A stretch of DNA of 6,880 nt from Flavobacteriales bacterium. Lineage in GTDB: Bacteria > Bacteroidota > Bacteroidia > Flavobacteriales > Flavobacteriaceae. A program made the position numbers and the translations under genes. Positions 5,172-6,880 of the stretch are shown here, piece after piece; the stretch's first letter is position 1, and each line of letters starts with the position of its first letter. Under the pieces are notes generated by a model. The model was not told where the DNA came from and did no database searches. It saw only the letters and a list, made by a program, of their open reading frames with translations. The stretch is from NCBI GenBank assembly GCA_027003085.1, contig JALWYR010000079.1, positions 1-6,880 of the forward strand, written 5' to 3'.

Positions 5172-5456
5172 AAGCATCCCCGAGGAGACCGACGCCGAGC
5201 GAGGCGAAAGTCCGGGCGAGGCGGCAGGGCTCCGCGGGCCGCAAGGAGACACCGCAGGTGGCTCCGAAGCATGCGAAGGGAGACCAACGCCGGGCCGCAG
5301 GCCAGGCGTGCAGGTTCCCTGAGCCGCGAGGAAAAACAAGCGTGGCCCTTGCGTTGGGCGACGGAAGCGCAGGTTTTTTGAGCTTGCAAGGAGACCGAAG
5401 GGCTCCGCAGCATACGGAGCGAGACCACCAGGGCTCGCGGAGTACGGAACAAGACA
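5172..5456 (+). repeat. Array of degenerate ~30-nt repeats ending in GGAGACC
   Basis: Units run in one orientation and end in gGAGACc or a relative. Clear ends begin at about 5185, 5246, 5280, 5391 and 5421; decayed ones begin near 5331 and 5450. Spacing is close to 30 or 60 bases (61, 34, 51, 60, 30, 29). The best pair is 5260-5288 against 5401-5429, 24 of 29 identical, with ggctccg and gcat shared. Another pair is 5224-5250 against 5370-5396, 17 of 27. The stretch is GC-rich and noncoding as far as I can see: frames through it have biased Arg/Gly/Ala content and no recognisable protein. The units may derive from the spacer of the neighbouring GTCATTTCGA...GAGAAATC repeats. Confidence 0.5.
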
Positions 5457-5459
5457 AGG

Positions 5460-5485
5460 GGCGCCGGCGCCGCGCCGAAGGCGCG
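5460..5485. repeat. GC palindrome cluster
   Basis: A perfect 12-base palindrome ggcgccggcgcc (5460-5471) abuts the hairpin cgcgcc-gaa-ggcgcg (5471-5485). Together they form nearly pure GC sequence at the end of the degenerate array. Confidence 0.6.
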
Positions 5486-5580
5486 GGCCGGGCGGCGCAA
5501 AACAAAGGAGTAATTTTACGGTTGAGGTGGTATTTTTCCGCGTGTCTCAGATTGAAACACTTCGCCGGAAGACCATTTGC

Positions 5581-5617
5581 GCCGCCGGCAGCGGAATTTC
5601 ATTCCGCCGCCGGCGCC
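5581..5617. repeat. Strong GC-rich hairpin upstream of the SPFH gene 3' end
   Basis: Arms 5581-5597 and 5601-5617 are complementary at 15 of 17 positions around a 3-base loop ttc, with a cggaat/attccg closing stem. It lacks an adjacent T-run on either strand, so it is not an obvious terminator. The stretch 5486-5700 around it shows no gene I can support. Confidence 0.6.
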
Positions 5618-5640
5618 CTGACGGCTTGTGGAGCCCGCGT

Positions 5641-5671
5641 AAAAAACCCGGAGGGCTTTGGAGCGGCCCGG
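5641..5671 (-). terminator. Weak candidate terminator after the SPFH gene
   Basis: On the minus strand, 31 bases past the SPFH stop, ccgg (5671-5668) can pair with ccgg (5651-5648), followed directly by a six-T run (5646-5641). The stem is short and the loop long. The position and T-run are the main support. Confidence 0.3.
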
Positions 5672-5701
5672 AAACCTATCCGGCTTTCCTTTCCGGCACA
5701 A

Positions 5702-6547
5702 TCAGTTCCCGGGATTCAGGATAATGGGCAATCCGTCCTTGCCGCTGCCAATCACAATCACCTTGGCATTGGGGGATTCGGCCAGTTTGAGCGTGGCTTC
5801 GATGCCTTTCCAACGCAGGAGTTTGTCCGAAATACCTTCGGTAACAATATGTTGGAAGTCGCGAATACCTTGGGCCTCGATGCGTTTGCGTTCGGCTTCC
5901 TTTTTCTCTTTTTGCAGTTTGAATTCGTATTCCAGGGCTTCCTGCTGCTGTTTGAGTTTGCGCTCGATGGCCGTTTTGATGGTTGTGGGCAGTGTTACGT
6001 CGCGCACCAGGATTTTGTTGAGCTGCACGTATTGGTTGGCCAGGATCTTACGCGTTTCGTCGTAGATCTCCTGTTGGATGGCTTCGCGTTTGGTCGAATA
6101 AATTTGCTCGGGCGTATAACGGCCCACCACCGAACGCGTGGCCGATCGAACCGCAGGTTTAAGCACGTCATCCACATAAGTACGCCCGCGGAATTTGTGC
6201 AATTTGGCCAAATCCTTTACCACGGGCTGGAACCAAATGGATGCATCCAGTTTGATATCCAAACCGTCCTGCGACAGCACTTTCATGGTTTCGAACAATT
6301 GTTGCTGACGGATGTTATACACATACACCTTGTTCCAGGGCGCCACGATATGCACTCCCTCCGAAAGCGGCGGGTGCACCGTGTCCACCCCCATGCTCAG
6401 CGGCCGGAAAATAACGCCCGCCTCGCCGGGGCCGATGGTTACTACGGAATTCAAAAGGGCTATCAGGGCCACAATTCCGCCAATGATCCACAAGGCGAGA
6501 TTACGGGATTTGCTTCCTTTGGGTATTTTGATGTTATATTCTTCCAT
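5702..6547 (-). CDS. Prohibitin-family (SPFH domain) membrane protein
   Basis: A 281-residue prohibitin-like protein. A single hydrophobic segment (about 17-37, NLALWIIGGIVALIALLNSVV) anchors it in the inner membrane. The SPFH domain follows (about 38-195), opening with TIGPGEAGVIFRPL and containing EGVHIVAPWNKVYVYNIRQQ (63-82) and the helical GRTYVDDVLKPAVRSATRSV (121-140). A charged coiled coil comes next (about 195-230, KLKQQQEALEYEFKLQKEKK ... AERKRIEAQG). The C-terminal WKGIEATLKLAESPNAKVIV ... LPIILN is typical of prohibitins. The length is normal. These proteins form large ring assemblies in the membrane, and in several bacteria they associate with FtsH-type proteases; the partner here is not visible. 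ATG 6547 follows the alanine dehydrogenase stop by 15 A/T-rich bases (taaaaattacaaaca) with no Shine-Dalgarno, as usual in Bacteroidota, so the two genes are probably one transcript. Confidence 0.93.
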   Translation of the reverse strand: MEEYNIKIPKGSKSRNLALWIIGGIVALIALLNSVVTIGPGEAGVIFRPLSMGVDTVHPPLSEGVHIVAPWNKVYVYNIRQQQLFETMKVLSQDGLDIKLDASIWFQPVVKDLAKLHKFRGRTYVDDVLKPAVRSATRSVVGRYTPEQIYSTKREAIQQEIYDETRKILANQYVQLNKILVRDVTLPTTIKTAIERKLKQQQEALEYEFKLQKEKKEAERKRIEAQGIRDFQHIVTEGISDKLLRWKGIEATLKLAESPNAKVIVIGSGKDGLPIILNPGN

Positions 6548-6562
6548 TGTTTGTAATTTTTA

Positions 6563-6880
6563 TCAGAAAAACAATAAATTGATATCGCGATAATCGAAAT
6601 CGAACCAATCGGAAACGCTGGGATTGGTAATCATCCCTTTGTAGGTGTAGATACCCGAACGGATGACGGGTTCGTAGGCGGCGGCCTTGTCCAACGCACC
6701 GTATTCCGAAAGTTTTTTCAGGTAGGGCACCAGCACATTGCTAAATGCTATGGATGCCGAACGGGAATATTTGGACGGAATATTGGGCACGCCATAGTGG
6801 ATAACGTCGTGTTTGATAACCACCGGCTCGGAATGGTTGGTCAGTTCGGATGTTTCGGATACGCCGCCCCGGTCGATGCT
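6563..6880 (-). CDS. ald: Alanine dehydrogenase, C-terminal part (enters from the right edge)
   Basis: The last 105 codons of a minus-strand gene. The visible start SIDRGGVSETSELTNHSEPV continues with HDVIHYGVPNIPSKYSRSAS and IAFSNVLVPYL. This matches the end of the catalytic/NAD domain of the alanine dehydrogenase/transhydrogenase-alpha family: the D-GG--ET---T-H--P block, then the HY-VPN-P-----R--S segment followed by -A-SN---PYL. The enzyme would reversibly deaminate L-alanine to pyruvate with NAD+ in the cytoplasm. The variant GVPNIPSKYSRSAS, in place of the commoner VPNMPGAVPRTS, is what I associate with the Bacteroidota branch. The protein ends DWFDFDYRDINLLFF at TGA 6565-6563. Because the N-terminal three quarters lies outside the window, a transhydrogenase alpha-subunit relative cannot be excluded. 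It lies directly upstream of the SPFH gene. Confidence 0.85.
   Translation of the reverse strand, partial: SIDRGGVSETSELTNHSEPVVIKHDVIHYGVPNIPSKYSRSASIAFSNVLVPYLKKLSEYGALDKAAAYEPVIRSGIYTYKGMITNPSVSDWFDFDYRDINLLFF

Noticed and set aside
5172..5456. Possible CRISPR array
   Set aside because: Units are degenerate, abut one another without unique spacers, and vary in length; no cas gene is in the window.
4918..5505. Overlapping minus-strand frames of 185-195 codons
   Set aside because: They translate the GTCATTCC repeats (VIPAKAGIQ and SFPRKRESR strings) and the degenerate array; these are well-known spurious predictions.
5258..6556. Long plus-strand open frame (432 codons) opposite the SPFH gene
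   Set aside because: It is antisense to a well-supported prohibitin gene and its left part runs through the repeat array. The product has no recognisable domain, and the frame is open because of the codon composition of the real gene.

Overview
The window looks like a chromosomal segment of a Bacteroidota (Bacteroidetes) bacterium. Three things support this. The proteins most resemble Bacteroidota families, including the alanine dehydrogenase tail that reads GVPNIPSKYSRSAS. The starts lack clear Shine-Dalgarno sequences and sit behind A/T-rich leaders. Copies of the Bacteroidota -7 promoter box TAnnTTTG (here TAACTTTG) lie just upstream of two transcription units. This placement rests on recalled family features, not on a search.

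Layout. Positions 1-456 are AT-rich and hold an open frame for a hydrophobic protein that runs off the left edge on the minus strand, and a 44-codon plus-strand frame that starts like a signal peptide. Positions 481-729 hold copy 1 of a GC-rich composite intergenic repeat. A class II fumarase gene (fumC, 822-2222, plus) follows and ends at a strong bidirectional hairpin terminator (2245-2276). Facing it on the minus strand is a compact three-gene unit, transcribed in this order: TPR membrane protein (4266-3745), LysE-like transporter (3734-3087) and SpoU/TrmH-type RNA methyltransferase (3090-2281). The last two overlap by 4 bases.

Positions 4294-5701, about 1.4 kb, hold no gene I can support. 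They are packed with at least five kinds of repeat: an inverted second copy of the composite element (4352-4740) with a long nested foldback inside it; a paired GCGCGATAAATCGC repeat; a 157-bp inverted-repeat unit flanked by near-identical 22-nt direct repeats; copies of the widespread GTCATTCCCGCGAAAGCGGGAAT hairpin; and an array of degenerate units about 30 nt long. Two GC-rich palindromic segments follow. Open reading frames across this stretch appear to be repeat artefacts.

The right end holds a second minus-strand unit: the C-terminal part of an alanine dehydrogenase (6880-6563, entering from the right edge), then 15 bases later a prohibitin/SPFH membrane protein (6547-5702).

The recognised genes are housekeeping genes: TCA-cycle fumarate hydration, alanine/pyruvate interconversion, RNA methylation, export and membrane scaffolding. 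I see no defence, CRISPR, phage or secretion system. The unusual content is the repeats, above all the two-copy composite element with conserved ends and core but unrelated structured tails.
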